DNA from: Pseudophaeobacter profundi
Lineage (GTDB): Bacteria > Pseudomonadota > Alphaproteobacteria > Rhodobacterales > Rhodobacteraceae
Assembly: GCF_029697505.1 (NCBI RefSeq)
Contig: NZ_JARJEF010000001.1
Span: forward strand, 558,001-622,000
Length of the DNA: 64,000 bases
Direction of reading: 5' to 3'
In this document: piece after piece, positions 51,890-60,587 of the stretch
Position numbering within the stretch: position 1 is the stretch's first letter
Layout of the letters: each line of letters begins with the position of its first letter
Program-made: the position numbers and the translations under genes
The notes under the pieces: model-generated
Seen by the model: only the letters and a program-made list of their open reading frames with translations
Database searches by the model: none
What the model was told of the DNA's origin: nothing

Positions 51890-51904
51890 GCTGCGTGCCC
51901 CCGC

Positions 51905-52405
51905 CTATTCCGTCGCGCCGACTGAGGCACCATCCGTGGCGCCACCGTCCAACGCAGGGCCCGCCGTGTCCGTGACCAGCCCGACATTGGCAAAGCCCCC
52001 GGCATTCAGCGCCCCCATGACCTGCATCACGTCGCGGTAGGAAATCGCTCCATCTGCGCGCAGATAGACCCGGTCAGAGCTCCGCTCCGCCGCGATGGCC
52101 CGCAGTTTGCCCACCAATTCTTCGCGTGCAACTGGCGTCGTCTGGATCTGGATTTCACCACCGGCGATCATGGTAACCGTCAAGGGCTCTTCCTGTTCGC
52201 TCGGCAGGGCGCCTGCAGCGGTTTTGGGCAGATCAACCGGCACGCCAACCGTAGTCAACGGTGCCGCCACCATAAAGATGATCAGCAAGACCAGCATGAC
52301 ATCCACAAAGGGCGTCACATTGATTTCGCCCATCGGCTTGGCCCGATTGCGACGCCGTCCACGACGGCGCCCACCAGAGGAAGACTGTTGTACAGCGGCG
52401 CCCAT
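51905..52405 (-). CDS. tolR: Tol-Pal system protein TolR (ExbD family)
   Basis: 166 residues with a basic cytoplasmic start rich in Arg (RRRGRRRNRAKPM), one helix (about 28-48) in MGEINVTPFVDVMLVLLIIFMVAAPLTTVGV that contains the proton-channel aspartate, and a periplasmic domain ending in a Gly/Ala-rich tail. Forms the TolQR stator that harnesses the proton gradient. The tolQ stop is three bases upstream. Confidence 0.96.
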   Translation of the reverse strand: MGAAVQQSSSGGRRRGRRRNRAKPMGEINVTPFVDVMLVLLIIFMVAAPLTTVGVPVDLPKTAAGALPSEQEEPLTVTMIAGGEIQIQTTPVAREELVGKLRAIAAERSSDRVYLRADGAISYRDVMQVMGALNAGGFANVGLVTDTAGPALDGGATDGASVGATE

Positions 52406-52408
52406 GGA

Positions 52409-53104
52409 TCAGGAATCCAACTGGCGGCTGAGGATAGTGGCAAATTCATCGGCAAAGGCTTCATAGCCGCCAAGGATGCGATCACTATCGGCGCTCAGCT
52501 TGTTATAAAATACCACCGCTGGAATCGCCGCCAGCAACCCCAAGCCAGTGGCCAAAAGCGCCTCGGCAATACCAGGGGCAACCACCGCCAGATTGGTGCT
52601 TTGCTGCTGCGCGATCTCGATAAACGCGGTCATGATCCCCCAGACAGTCCCAAACAGCCCGACAAAGGGCGCGGTTGATCCGACGGTTGCCAGCACCGAC
52701 AACCCGCTTTGCAAATTTTCGGTTTCTTTTGCAATCGCCACATCCATGGAGCGGTCAATTCGCGCCTGCGCCCCAGGAATAAGGCCGCCATCACTGCGAT
52801 GGCTGCGACGCCATTCGCTCATGCCTGCGGCAAAAATACGTTCTGAATGACCGGAGGGCTCCGGGCCCAGCTGTTCGAACAAGCCATCCAGCGGCTCTCC
52901 GGACCAGAACGCCTGATCAAACCGGGCAGCCTGCCGACGGGCACGGCGATAGTTGATCTGCTTCTGGATAATGATGCCCCAAGACCAGATCGAAGCCCCG
53001 GTCAGCAACAGCATCACCAGTTTCACGGTAAGGGTGGCCCGCGCGAAAAGACCCCACATAGAGAAATCAATCTCTTGCGCCAACGCCAGAGTTTCTGCTT
53101 CCAT
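52409..53104 (-). CDS. tolQ: Tol-Pal system protein TolQ (ExbB family)
   Basis: 231 residues with three helices (about 25-45, 140-160, 172-196). The MotA/TolQ/ExbB segment is clear: ERSIRACAPG-type antisense excluded, the sense shows SVLATVGSTAPFVGLFGTVWGIMTAF and IAEALLATGLGLLAAIPAVVFYNKL. It is the proton-channel scaffold. First of tolQRAB; 177 bases follow the ybgC stop. Confidence 0.96.
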   Translation of the reverse strand: MEAETLALAQEIDFSMWGLFARATLTVKLVMLLLTGASIWSWGIIIQKQINYRRARRQAARFDQAFWSGEPLDGLFEQLGPEPSGHSERIFAAGMSEWRRSHRSDGGLIPGAQARIDRSMDVAIAKETENLQSGLSVLATVGSTAPFVGLFGTVWGIMTAFIEIAQQQSTNLAVVAPGIAEALLATGLGLLAAIPAVVFYNKLSADSDRILGGYEAFADEFATILSRQLDS

Positions 53105-53281
53105 TTGCCTGCTCTATCTCTGCCGGATCGCTCCGGTCTTGCTCGTTTTCGCCCTACTGCCCCCCAAAAGGGGAAGCACTGCGCCTTCAGCCCCGAGCCG
53201 TCTGTTGCGGCTTTCATTATCGCGAGGCTAGCTCAGTTTCATGCCAAAAGCCAAGCAAACAACGCGCCCAGGACCGGAATG

Positions 53282-53668
53282 TTACAGCAATGCGCGAATC
53301 TCTGCCGGAAGCCGGGTGGGCCGACCAGTATCGGAGGCAACACAAACGGCGGTGACAGTGGCGCGAAACAATACAGCCTCCCCCCGCTTGACCAGCTGCG
53401 CCATGGTCAGCCGCGCGCGGGAAAGGTTAAGCACCTCGGTCTCGATGGAAAGCAGGTCATCGTATTTGGCCGAGGCCAGATAATCCGCCTCTATCCGTTG
53501 CACGACCCAGATCACGCCAGCGTCCCGCATTGCGTTCTGGTCATTGCCCAGACCGCGCACCCAATCGCTGCGGGCACGTTCAATAAAGCGCAGATAGTTG
53601 GCATGATAGACTATGCCACCCATGTCAGTGTCTTCGTAATATACCCGAACCGGGAAGATATGCGGCAT
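53282..53668 (-). CDS. ybgC: Tol-Pal associated acyl-CoA thioesterase YbgC
   Basis: 128 residues from the ATG at 53668 (MPHIFPVRVYYEDTDMGG), AGGA nine bases upstream. The hotdog thioesterase active site is YYEDTDMGGIVYHANYLRFIERAR with the catalytic aspartate in EDTD. It hydrolyses short-chain acyl-CoA in the cytoplasm, with a proposed role in phospholipid or envelope processes. Located before tolQ, as in many proteobacteria. Confidence 0.95.
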   Translation of the reverse strand: MPHIFPVRVYYEDTDMGGIVYHANYLRFIERARSDWVRGLGNDQNAMRDAGVIWVVQRIEADYLASAKYDDLLSIETEVLNLSRARLTMAQLVKRGEAVLFRATVTAVCVASDTGRPTRLPAEIRALL

Positions 53669-53776
53669 CAAAGAGTATCCTGTTTCGTCGCGCCACCCTA
53701 GAATTCGCCGCCCCGGCCCGCAAGCCCGGCGCGGATCAGGCGCGGATCACTGCTCTGCCCCGACATGTTGCCCCGC

Positions 53777-54412
53777 CTACCCCTGCAGCCGCGCAAACAG
53801 CCGCAGCGCATGCGAGGCATCATTGGCGCTGGGGGGCATCATGCGATCATAGCCCGCCGCAATAATGGCGGCAATTTCGGGGCGCAGAATGGTTGCGCCG
53901 GTGTCTGGCAGGATCGCCAGCGGCGAGGTCTGGGCAAAGGCCTGATCCGACCACAACAGGATGATTTGAGTTGCCTGGCTCAGCGCTAGAGTTTCGGCTG
54001 GCAGTTCCGCCATGGCACCCTGCATCCGCAAAAAAACAAAGCTGGCCTGGATCGCCCCTGTGTCATCGAATCGAAAGGCACGGTACTGGCTGGCATCCGC
54101 CGCCTGCAGTCGCGCCACCAGCGGCGCAAGATCCGGGATCAGGCGATCCAGATCGGGCACATCCAGCAGCTCATCCCAGTTGCGGAAGAAAAAGAACATG
54201 AGGTTGGATCCCAACTCAGGATCGGTCTCTGCCATGGGCTGCCCTGCAAGGGTCGCAACGGCTTCAATCGCCCCCTTCACCACCTTCAGGGTTTCGTCCT
54301 GCACGCCAAAGACAATTGGCGCAATCGGGCGCCCCCAGCGGGCAAACCCGTAAGAGCCATCGCTGCGGGTGAACAGTGCTTGGATTTCTTCCGGCGTCAG
54401 ATCCAGGGACAT
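53777..54412 (-). CDS. conserved protein of unknown function between ruvB and ybgC
   Basis: 211 residues, ATG start with GGAG upstream. No signal peptide or membrane helix. The sequence (LTPEEIQALFTRSDGSYGFARWGRPIAPIVFGV, NLMFFFFRNWDELLDVPDL, ASFVFLRMQGAMAELPAETLALSQA) does not match a domain I can name. Its position in the ruvB-ybgC interval is a steady one in Rhodobacterales as I recall, so it is a real gene. Good codon use and ribosome site support it; function is unknown. Confidence 0.8.
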   Translation of the reverse strand: MSLDLTPEEIQALFTRSDGSYGFARWGRPIAPIVFGVQDETLKVVKGAIEAVATLAGQPMAETDPELGSNLMFFFFRNWDELLDVPDLDRLIPDLAPLVARLQAADASQYRAFRFDDTGAIQASFVFLRMQGAMAELPAETLALSQATQIILLWSDQAFAQTSPLAILPDTGATILRPEIAAIIAAGYDRMMPPSANDASHALRLFARLQG

Positions 54413-54563
54413 GCAAGGGCTCCATCAAGGCTGAAACATCGTAATGCGGGCTTATGCCTGCTGCCGCGCCAAACGACAAGGCACCACCCCGCCCCGCCGA
54501 CCAAGCTGAGCAACGAAAGGGAACGGGGCAGCGAGCAGCGGCATGGCTGCTGATGATCGCGGT

Positions 54564-55595
54564 TTAGCCGAACAAATCCGTTGCCCGCTGCGGCGGGGCA
54601 ATGCCGAGGTGAGTCCAGGCTTTTTGTGCCAGCATCCGCCCACGTGGCGTGCGCTGAATCAATCCCTGTTGCAGCAGATAGGGTTCGATTACATCCTCCA
54701 GCGAATCCCGGCTTTCACTCAAGGCGGCTGACAGGGTTTCAATCCCCACCGGCCCGCCGCCGTAGTTTTCCGCAATAAGTCGCAGATAGCGCCGATCCGC
54801 GCCATCAAGCCCCAGATTGTCCACGCCAAGCCGGGTCAAGGCCCCATCGGCAAGGTCTCGGGTGATATGCCCGTCGCCCTCCACAACCGCAAAGTCCACC
54901 ACGCGGCGCAAGAGCCGCCCGGCGATCCTTGGGGTGCCCCGCGCGCGCCGCGCGATCTCACGGGCGCCATCGTCATCGGCCGGGGTGCCGAGCTTGCGGG
55001 CATTGCGCCGTACAATCTCAAACAGCTCATCCACCGTGTAAAACTGCAGCCGGGTTGGAATGCCAAACCGGTCGCGCAACGGCGTGGTCAGCAGCCCCAT
55101 ACGCGTCGTTGCCCCCACCAGGGTAAAGGGCTGCAGCTCGATCCGCACGGTACGCGCGGCGGGCCCTTCGCCAATCACCAGATCCAGCTCAAAATCCTCT
55201 AGCGCCGGATAAAGGATTTCTTCGACCACTGGATTCAGCCGGTGAATTTCGTCAATGAACAAGACATCGCGCGCTTCCAGATTGGTCAGGATCGCCGCCA
55301 GATCCCCCGCCTTGGCCAGTACCGGCCCCGAGGTCATGCGGAAGTTCACCCCCAGTTCGCGCGCCACGATCTGCGCCAGCGTGGTCTTACCCAGACCGGG
55401 CGGCCCATGAAACAGCGTGTGATCCATTGCCTCGCCGCGCCGCCGCGCACTTTCGATAAAGATCCGCAGGTTGGCGCGGGCCTCGGCCTGGCCGATGAAT
55501 TCGCTTAACCCCTGCGGACGCAGGGCGCGATCCCCCTCCCCAGAACTGTCTTCGGGGATTGGTTCGGGGCGCAGGGTCGGATCCGCATCGATCAT
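54564..55595 (-). CDS. ruvB: Holliday junction branch migration ATPase RuvB
   Basis: 343 residues. AAA+ helicase motor that acts with RuvA at Holliday junctions. Walker A is [14 protein letters not shown] near residue 63-76 and Walker [12 protein letters not shown]; the sensor [19 protein letters not shown] near 165-184 and the winged C-terminal domain (about 260-340, [32 protein letters not shown]). Lies 70 bases after the ruvA stop and in the ruvC-ruvA-ruvB run. Confidence 0.98.
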   Translation of the reverse strand: MIDADPTLRPEPIPEDSSGEGDRALRPQGLSEFIGQAEARANLRIFIESARRRGEAMDHTLFHGPPGLGKTTLAQIVARELGVNFRMTSGPVLAKAGDLAAILTNLEARDVLFIDEIHRLNPVVEEILYPALEDFELDLVIGEGPAARTVRIELQPFTLVGATTRMGLLTTPLRDRFGIPTRLQFYTVDELFEIVRRNARKLGTPADDDGAREIARRARGTPRIAGRLLRRVVDFAVVEGDGHITRDLADGALTRLGVDNLGLDGADRRYLRLIAENYGGGPVGIETLSAALSESRDSLEDVIEPYLLQQGLIQRTPRGRMLAQKAWTHLGIAPPQRATDLFG

Positions 55596-55665
55596 GGCAG
55601 TTGCCTCTCGCGGCGTTGCACGTCTTGACGGTCGGCGGGCACGGTTGGGTCAGGCATCTCCGCAC

Positions 55666-56358
55666 TCATCCCTTTGGCGCCAAGAGCCGCAGGGCGGCGC
55701 GGATCAGCCCGGCCTCATCCGCCTCTGGATTCTCGCCTGCGGCAGTGGCCACAGCAGAAGCCGCATCGCCAGGACTGTACCCCAGGTTGCCAAGCGCCGA
55801 GAGCGCCCCTGCCGAAGCAGCTGCCGCGCCTGCGGGGTGCTTGGCGACTGATTTGCGCGCGGCCTTCTTTGCTGGGGTCGGATCTGCCGGTTCAACCACC
55901 GCGTCAAGATCCACGCCCTCCATCGCCTCGGGCAGGGTGCCGCCCAGAGCCATGACGCCGGGAGCCTTGTCTTTCAAATCCAGCACGATGCGCTGCGCAG
56001 TCTTGGGGCCAACCCCCTTGGCCGCCTTGACGCTGCCCCAGTCGCCCAGAGCAATCGCCCGGCCAACCCCATCCGGCCCCAGGGTGCCCAGGATTGCCAG
56101 CGACACCTTGGCCCCGACCCCCTGCACCGAGGTCAGCAGGCGGTGCCATTCTTTTTCCACCAGGGAGGTAAAGCCAAACAGTTGCATCAGGTCTTCGCGC
56201 ACCACCAGATCAGTATAGAGCGCAACAGGTTCGCCAGCACCGGGCAACTGCATCAGGGTGCGCTCCGAGCAATAGACTAGATAGCCCACCCCGCGCACAT
56301 CAATCAGCACGTGGTCGCTGGCGCGATACTCCAAACGCCCTGTCAGTTTGCCAATCAT
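55666..56358 (-). CDS. ruvA: Holliday junction branch migration protein RuvA
   Basis: 230 residues from the ATG at 56358 ([28 protein letters not shown]). Start overlaps the ruvC stop in an ATGA. Domain I (OB fold) spans about 1-62; domain II with helix-hairpin-helix motifs [14 protein letters not shown] and [19 protein letters not shown] spans about 63-145; domain III (about 180-228, [19 protein letters not shown]) contacts RuvB. The linker between II and III is long and rich in Ala, Lys and Pro (about 148-180). Confidence 0.97.
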   Translation of the reverse strand: MIGKLTGRLEYRASDHVLIDVRGVGYLVYCSERTLMQLPGAGEPVALYTDLVVREDLMQLFGFTSLVEKEWHRLLTSVQGVGAKVSLAILGTLGPDGVGRAIALGDWGSVKAAKGVGPKTAQRIVLDLKDKAPGVMALGGTLPEAMEGVDLDAVVEPADPTPAKKAARKSVAKHPAGAAAASAGALSALGNLGYSPGDAASAVATAAGENPEADEAGLIRAALRLLAPKG

Positions 56359-56852
56359 GCCCGCGCCTCCCTGAGCTGCCTTTGCTGGGTGCCCCCGTAA
56401 TAGGCGTGACAAATGGCAATCGCCAGAGCATCCGCCGCATCTGCCCCTTTTGGGTTGCTGCCCGGCAGCTGCAGCTTGACCATATGGATCACTTGCTCCT
56501 TGCTGGCGTGCCCCACCCCGACAACCGTCTTTTTCACCCGGTTGGGTGCATATTCACCCGTTGGCAGCCCGGCCTTGGCTAGGGTCAACAGCGCAACACC
56601 ACGTGCCTGGCCCAGTTTCAGCGTCGCCACCCCGTCCTTGTTGACAAAGGTCTGTTCGATCGCTGCCTGGTCTGGCTGATAGGTTTCTATGACCTCGGTG
56701 ACCTGATTGTGCAGTGACAAAAGGCGTTCGCCCAGATCATCGCCATCCGACGTGCAAACACCGTTGGCGACATGGCTCAACCGGCTGCCCTGTGATTCGA
56801 TCACCCCCCAGCCAAGGTTGCGAAGCCCCGGATCAATTCCCAAAATACGCAT
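56355..56852 (-). CDS. ruvC: Holliday junction resolvase RuvC
   Basis: 165 residues. It cuts Holliday junctions symmetrically. Catalytic acids lie in [18 protein letters not shown] (Asp near residue 7), [10 protein letters not shown] (Glu ~68) and [14 protein letters not shown] (Asp near 142-145). The length is standard. It heads the ruvCAB operon; the ruvA start overlaps its stop. Confidence 0.97.
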   Translation of the reverse strand: MRILGIDPGLRNLGWGVIESQGSRLSHVANGVCTSDGDDLGERLLSLHNQVTEVIETYQPDQAAIEQTFVNKDGVATLKLGQARGVALLTLAKAGLPTGEYAPNRVKKTVVGVGHASKEQVIHMVKLQLPGSNPKGADAADALAIAICHAYYGGTQQRQLREARA

Positions 56853-57200
56853 GTGCTGCCCGGCCTTTGCCTGAGTGTTCGAATTATTTTTCCATCAAAT
56901 AGCACAAAACGCGAACATGTCCAATTGCTTTCCCAAGGTGCCCGGATTGGGAAAATACCAGAATCCTGTTCCAAAACCGACCCTTTGCGACAGGTGTCGC
57001 GACATTTTCCGGCCCTATATTAACAAGGGAAAAACTGCCTTATTTTGTCATGTTCAAGATATGCATTTTGCACATGGAACACATGCAAATTTCGCTCTTG
57101 CCTGGCGGAAAATTCGTCTCTAGAGCCGGAATCCGTAACAACACAATGCTGGAAATCGCCAGCGCAGAAGCACGTTCACTCAAATAAGAAGGATGAGGAT
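56853..57200. promoter_or_regulatory. divergent gap between ruvC and the DUF1127 gene
   Basis: 348 bases, AT-richer than its flanks. It holds promoters for ruvC (leftwards) and the DUF1127 gene (rightwards). GCGACA-GG-TGTCGC (56987-57000) overlaps the self-complementary TGTCGCGACA (56995-57004), which may be an operator. A broken dyad TTTGCACATG-GAACA-CATGCAAA lies around 57067-57089. The alphaproteobacterial LexA pattern GTTC-N7-GTTC was looked for near ruvC and not found. Confidence 0.45.
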
Positions 57201-57419
57201 ATGGCTGCATTTGACACCACCCGCACCACCTATGGCTCCACCGGCCTGTTTGGCCGTATCGGCACATATTTTGTCGCGGCAGCCGCCGCCGTAATGTCCT
57301 GGAGTGACGCCCGCACGGCTAAAAAGACCCTTGGAGCATTGACCGACCGCGAACTGGCAGACATCGGTCTGTGCCGCGGCGACATCGAAGATATCGCGGC
57401 AGGCAAGCCCGTCTTTTAA
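57201..57419 (+). CDS. DUF1127 domain protein
   Basis: 72 residues from the ATG at 57201 with AAGGATGAGG upstream. After an N-terminal stretch with an amphipathic Ala/Val helix (about 22-34), the DUF1127 (YjiS-like) core occupies residues ~37-65: ARTAKKTLGALTDRELADIGLCRGDIEDIA, including the Arg-Glu-Leu-X-Asp-Ile-Gly pattern. Some family members bind RNA and affect phosphate or carbon control in alphaproteobacteria; the longer N-terminus here makes direct transfer of that role unsure. A strong terminator follows at 57496. Confidence 0.88.
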   Translation: MAAFDTTRTTYGSTGLFGRIGTYFVAAAAAVMSWSDARTAKKTLGALTDRELADIGLCRGDIEDIAAGKPVF

Positions 57420-57745
57420 GGCCGCCGCCGTTCAGGTAAAACCCGGCAAGAGCGGTCCCTTTTGCGGGCGACCCGCTGCATACCGAGCAAAACAAAACCG
57501 CCGCGCGCCAAACAGGCCGCGGCGGTTTTTATATGCGAAACCGGCGTCGAACCGGATCTGCGCAAACCCAGTCCTGCCTGCATACCGACCGTATTGTCAT
57601 TTAGGTGCTGCAGCCCCTCTGCCCTGTTTGACTGGCCCCTGCAGACTGCAATCCTATCAGACCGCACCTCCGGCAGACGGGCAAAGTGATGGTTTCGCGT
57701 CTCTGCCCCGGCGTCACCGCCAAACGGGATGGAACCTGGCCGATC
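57420..57745. other. gap between the DUF1127 gene and the small membrane protein gene
   Basis: 326 bases between two convergent genes. It holds the terminator at 57496-57530. The rest shows no gene with start and ribosome site that could be believed; frames crossing it run through the terminator. Confidence 0.6.
57496..57530 (+). terminator. terminator after the DUF1127 gene
   Basis: Perfect 10-bp stem AACCGCCGCG (57496-57505) with CGCGGCGGTT (57518-57527), then TTTAT (giving a run of five T). AAAAC precedes it, so it may also act for the opposite strand. Confidence 0.88.
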
Positions 57746-58090
57746 TCAGCGCAGGATGGGGCCCATTTTCTGCGCCCCCCAAGTCGAAACCGGATCCGCC
57801 TGCATCAGCACCGCGCCCAGCTTTTCAATCATGGTGCCAGAGGCCAGTTTATTCACCCGCTCATCATAGCTGGCAAATCCGACGGCCGCCATCAGGAAGG
57901 CCTTGAAGATCAGAAAACCGGTCAATATCAACAGGAAAACACGGCCAGAAACCCGCGAACGGAGCCTGCGTGGCTCCACAATGATAAGCCCATCCGATTG
58001 GACACGTGCAGTATAGCCCCGTGAAAAAGCAGCGTGTTTTGTCTGCAAACGGGCCACACGGCCGTGAAACTCTTTATGTTGAACAGTCAT
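57746..58090 (-). CDS. small conserved membrane protein, function unknown
   Basis: 114 residues, ATG start. A basic N-terminal region (about 1-48, with HKEFHGRVARLQTKHAAFSRGY and EPRRLRSRVSGR) is followed by one hydrophobic helix (about 50-70, VFLLILTGFLIFKAFLMAAV) and a C-terminal part of about 40 residues. No named domain. Orientation predicts the basic part in the cytoplasm. It lies upstream of nothing obvious; next gene on the strand is prmA upstream. Confidence 0.65.
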   Translation of the reverse strand: MTVQHKEFHGRVARLQTKHAAFSRGYTARVQSDGLIIVEPRRLRSRVSGRVFLLILTGFLIFKAFLMAAVGFASYDERVNKLASGTMIEKLGAVLMQADPVSTWGAQKMGPILR

Positions 58091-58194
58091 AAACTTGCCC
58101 CGAACTGGCCCCCACCAGCGGATGAAAGTTTATAGAACTGAATTAAGGCAATTCCAAGGCAGTTGCCTAAAATCTAACTTAATCCTTCGTAAAA

Positions 58195-59067
58195 TTAGAC
58201 ATTTCGCTGCAATAGCAGGGTCGTCCATTCACCAATCATGTCGCGACGCACAAGATTGGTTCCATTTTCGGCATAAGCCGCAATCACACTTTCGGCCTGT
58301 TCGTTCAGAATCCCCGAAAGAATAGCGTATCCGCCTAGCCGCAGATTGCCACAGAGATCCGGCGACAGGGCCACCAGCGGACCTTTCAGGATATTGGCAA
58401 AGATCAGATCATAGGGGGCCGCCGCCTTCAGGCCCGGATGGTCAAAGCCGGCAGCTTCCAGGCAGGTGACAGCCCCGGCCATGCCATTCGCCTTGAGATT
58501 GGCCTCGGCCACCTCTACGGCAACCTCGTCGATATCGCTGGCGATGAACTCTCCCTGCCAGACCCGTGCGGCGGCCATGGCCAGAACGGCGGTGCCGCAG
58601 CCAATATCCGCCACCTTGGCACCGGTAAAGCCCTCGTCGATCAGATGATCCAACGCCTTGAGACAGCCCAGCGTTGTGCCATGGTGGCCAGTACCAAATG
58701 CCATTGCCGCCTCGATCAGCAGAGGGATACGCCCCTCGGGCACGGTCTCGGCATCATGGCTGCCATAGACATAAAACCGCCCGGCTTCGACGGGGGCAAG
58801 TTCGCGGCGCACATGCGCAACCCAATCGGTTTCCGGCAGCTCTGACACGGCAAATTCCTTGGCACCATGCATGCTCGCCAGCAGGGCAAGGCCGGCCTGA
58901 TCGGGGGTTTCGGTGAAATAGCCACCGACTTCCCATAGGCCAGAGCCATCTTCCATTTCAAAAACGCCAACACCTGTGGGTTCGGGGATCAGATGTTCCA
59001 TCGCCGCGCCCAAGGCTTCCGCCTGAGGTTTTCCAGGCAGGGTGGTCAAAGCGGTAAAGGTCGGCAT
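58195..59067 (-). CDS. prmA: ribosomal protein L11 methyltransferase
   Basis: 290 residues. A class I methyltransferase that trimethylates L11. The SAM motif ADIGCGTAVLAMAAARVW lies near residues 152-170, and the post-motif NPPYDLIFANILKGPLVALSPDL equivalent is DLIFANILKGPLVALSPDL near 225-243. AFGTGHHGTTLGCLKAL is the family signature. Length is typical. Own promoter probably upstream; the next gene on the strand is the small membrane protein. Confidence 0.95.
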   Translation of the reverse strand: MPTFTALTTLPGKPQAEALGAAMEHLIPEPTGVGVFEMEDGSGLWEVGGYFTETPDQAGLALLASMHGAKEFAVSELPETDWVAHVRRELAPVEAGRFYVYGSHDAETVPEGRIPLLIEAAMAFGTGHHGTTLGCLKALDHLIDEGFTGAKVADIGCGTAVLAMAAARVWQGEFIASDIDEVAVEVAEANLKANGMAGAVTCLEAAGFDHPGLKAAAPYDLIFANILKGPLVALSPDLCGNLRLGGYAILSGILNEQAESVIAAYAENGTNLVRRDMIGEWTTLLLQRNV

Positions 59068-59168
59068 GTCAGATCTCCATCAGGGCTGCCAAGCGCCTAG
59101 GCCCAAGCTTTGGCAGGGTCAAGACCAAAGCTCTTTCACAGCCTCTGACGAAAGGTCCCGGCCTGGCC

Positions 59169-60404
59169 TTATTCTGCCGCTGCTGCCAAGCGGAACTTGG
59201 CAAAAATCGTTTCATTTCCTGGGCTGGGGTGACGCGGGATCAGGCAGGACAGGCCCAACGACAGCAGCGCCATCAGGGCGGCCAGCACAAAGACCAGCGC
59301 CGGCGACACCACCCACAACAGCCCCAGCAGAACCGGAAGAAACACTGCAGCAATATGGTTGATGGTAAAGGCCACCGCCGCCGTTGGCGCAATATCTGCC
59401 GGATCGGCAATCTTCTGGAAATAGGTCTTGAGCGCCAGCGCCAAGGCAAACAGCACATGATCCACCACATAGAGGCAGGCCGCCAGCAGCACCCCCCAGC
59501 CAAACCAATAGATCCCGCCATAAAGGGCAAAGACCAGGGTCAGCCCGGTATATTCGATGACCAATGTCCGGCGTTCGCCAAAATAGGCGACAAAGCGCCC
59601 CAAAAGCGGTGCCACCAGAATATTGATCACCAGGTTGATCAGAAACAGGCCTGTGACCTCATGCACGTCAAAGCCAAAACGTTCAACCATCATGAAGCCG
59701 GCAAAAACGACAAAGATCTGGCGCCGCGCCCCGGCCATGAATTGCAGCAGGTAATACAGCCAATAGCGCCGCCGCAGGATCAGCTTCTTGTTCTGTGGCG
59801 TCGGTGAATCGAACTGCGGATAAACCAGCAGGCACAGCAGAGCAATTGCTGTGGTCACACCGCCCGCCGTCATGAAGACCAGGTTATAGCTTAGATCGAA
59901 GGTCTCCCACAGCAGCACGATCAGCCCATAGACTACCAACGTCGAGGCCGACCCGGTGGCGATAAGCCAGCCAAGCATCTGTGGTGCACGGTCCTTTGGC
60001 AGCCATTGCAGCTGCAGAGACTGGTTTACCGTCTCGTAGTAGTGAAACCCGATCGAGCTCAGCAAGGTGATCATCAAGATCCCCCCGAGCGAGGGAAACC
60101 AGCCTGTCAGCATGGTGGCAATGCCCAACATCACCAATGAAATCAGCCCCAGCACCTGCTCGCGTACAAACAGGATGATGGCGATGACCCCCACCGCCAA
60201 AAAGCCGGGGATTTCGCGTACCGTATGCAACAGGCCAATATCAGCCCCGTCAAACTGTGCCACCTCGATGACAAAGTTATTGAGCAAGGCAAACCAGCCA
60301 TTAAAGGCAATGGGCATGCAGATCGCCATCACAAACAGCAATGTGGTTGGGCGACGCCATAGCGGCAGATCATGGGCCGCCTCCAGGGAAAGAGGTGTAG
60401 TCAT
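59169..60404 (-). CDS. MFS transporter
   Basis: 411 residues with about twelve hydrophobic helices in two groups of six. Residues ~18-40 form helix 1 (TTLLFVMAICMPIAFNGWFALLNNFVIEV), with REIPGFLAVGVIAIILFV following. The loop between helices 6 and 7 carries basic residues (QNKKLILRRRYWLYYLL). The substrate is unknown. It is divergent from the YeeE-like transporter gene 183 bases away, so the two may share a control region. Confidence 0.88.
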   Translation of the reverse strand: MTTPLSLEAAHDLPLWRRPTTLLFVMAICMPIAFNGWFALLNNFVIEVAQFDGADIGLLHTVREIPGFLAVGVIAIILFVREQVLGLISLVMLGIATMLTGWFPSLGGILMITLLSSIGFHYYETVNQSLQLQWLPKDRAPQMLGWLIATGSASTLVVYGLIVLLWETFDLSYNLVFMTAGGVTTAIALLCLLVYPQFDSPTPQNKKLILRRRYWLYYLLQFMAGARRQIFVVFAGFMMVERFGFDVHEVTGLFLINLVINILVAPLLGRFVAYFGERRTLVIEYTGLTLVFALYGGIYWFGWGVLLAACLYVVDHVLFALALALKTYFQKIADPADIAPTAAVAFTINHIAAVFLPVLLGLLWVVSPALVFVLAALMALLSLGLSCLIPRHPSPGNETIFAKFRLAAAAE

Positions 60405-60587
60405 GGATGCGGTTTACGCCTCTTTCTGATCCAGCGCGAGTGCAAAGACATCGCGCACATAGATCGCTGCATCCGCGCACAGCAGGCGGAACAAGCCCCG
60501 CCTGCCTGCAAACTGATCTGCATCAAGGTTGCCCGCATCAGTTTCACGCATATGATTTATTGAATTCTTCTGGGAAAGGGCCAAGGC

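Noticed and set aside
56853-56960. Possible LexA site upstream of ruvC
   Set aside because: GTTC occurs singly, but no GTTC-N7-GTTC pair or close variant was found.
57462-57689. 75-codon frame after the DUF1127 gene
   Set aside because: Runs through the strong terminator at 57496-57530 and has no ribosome-binding site.
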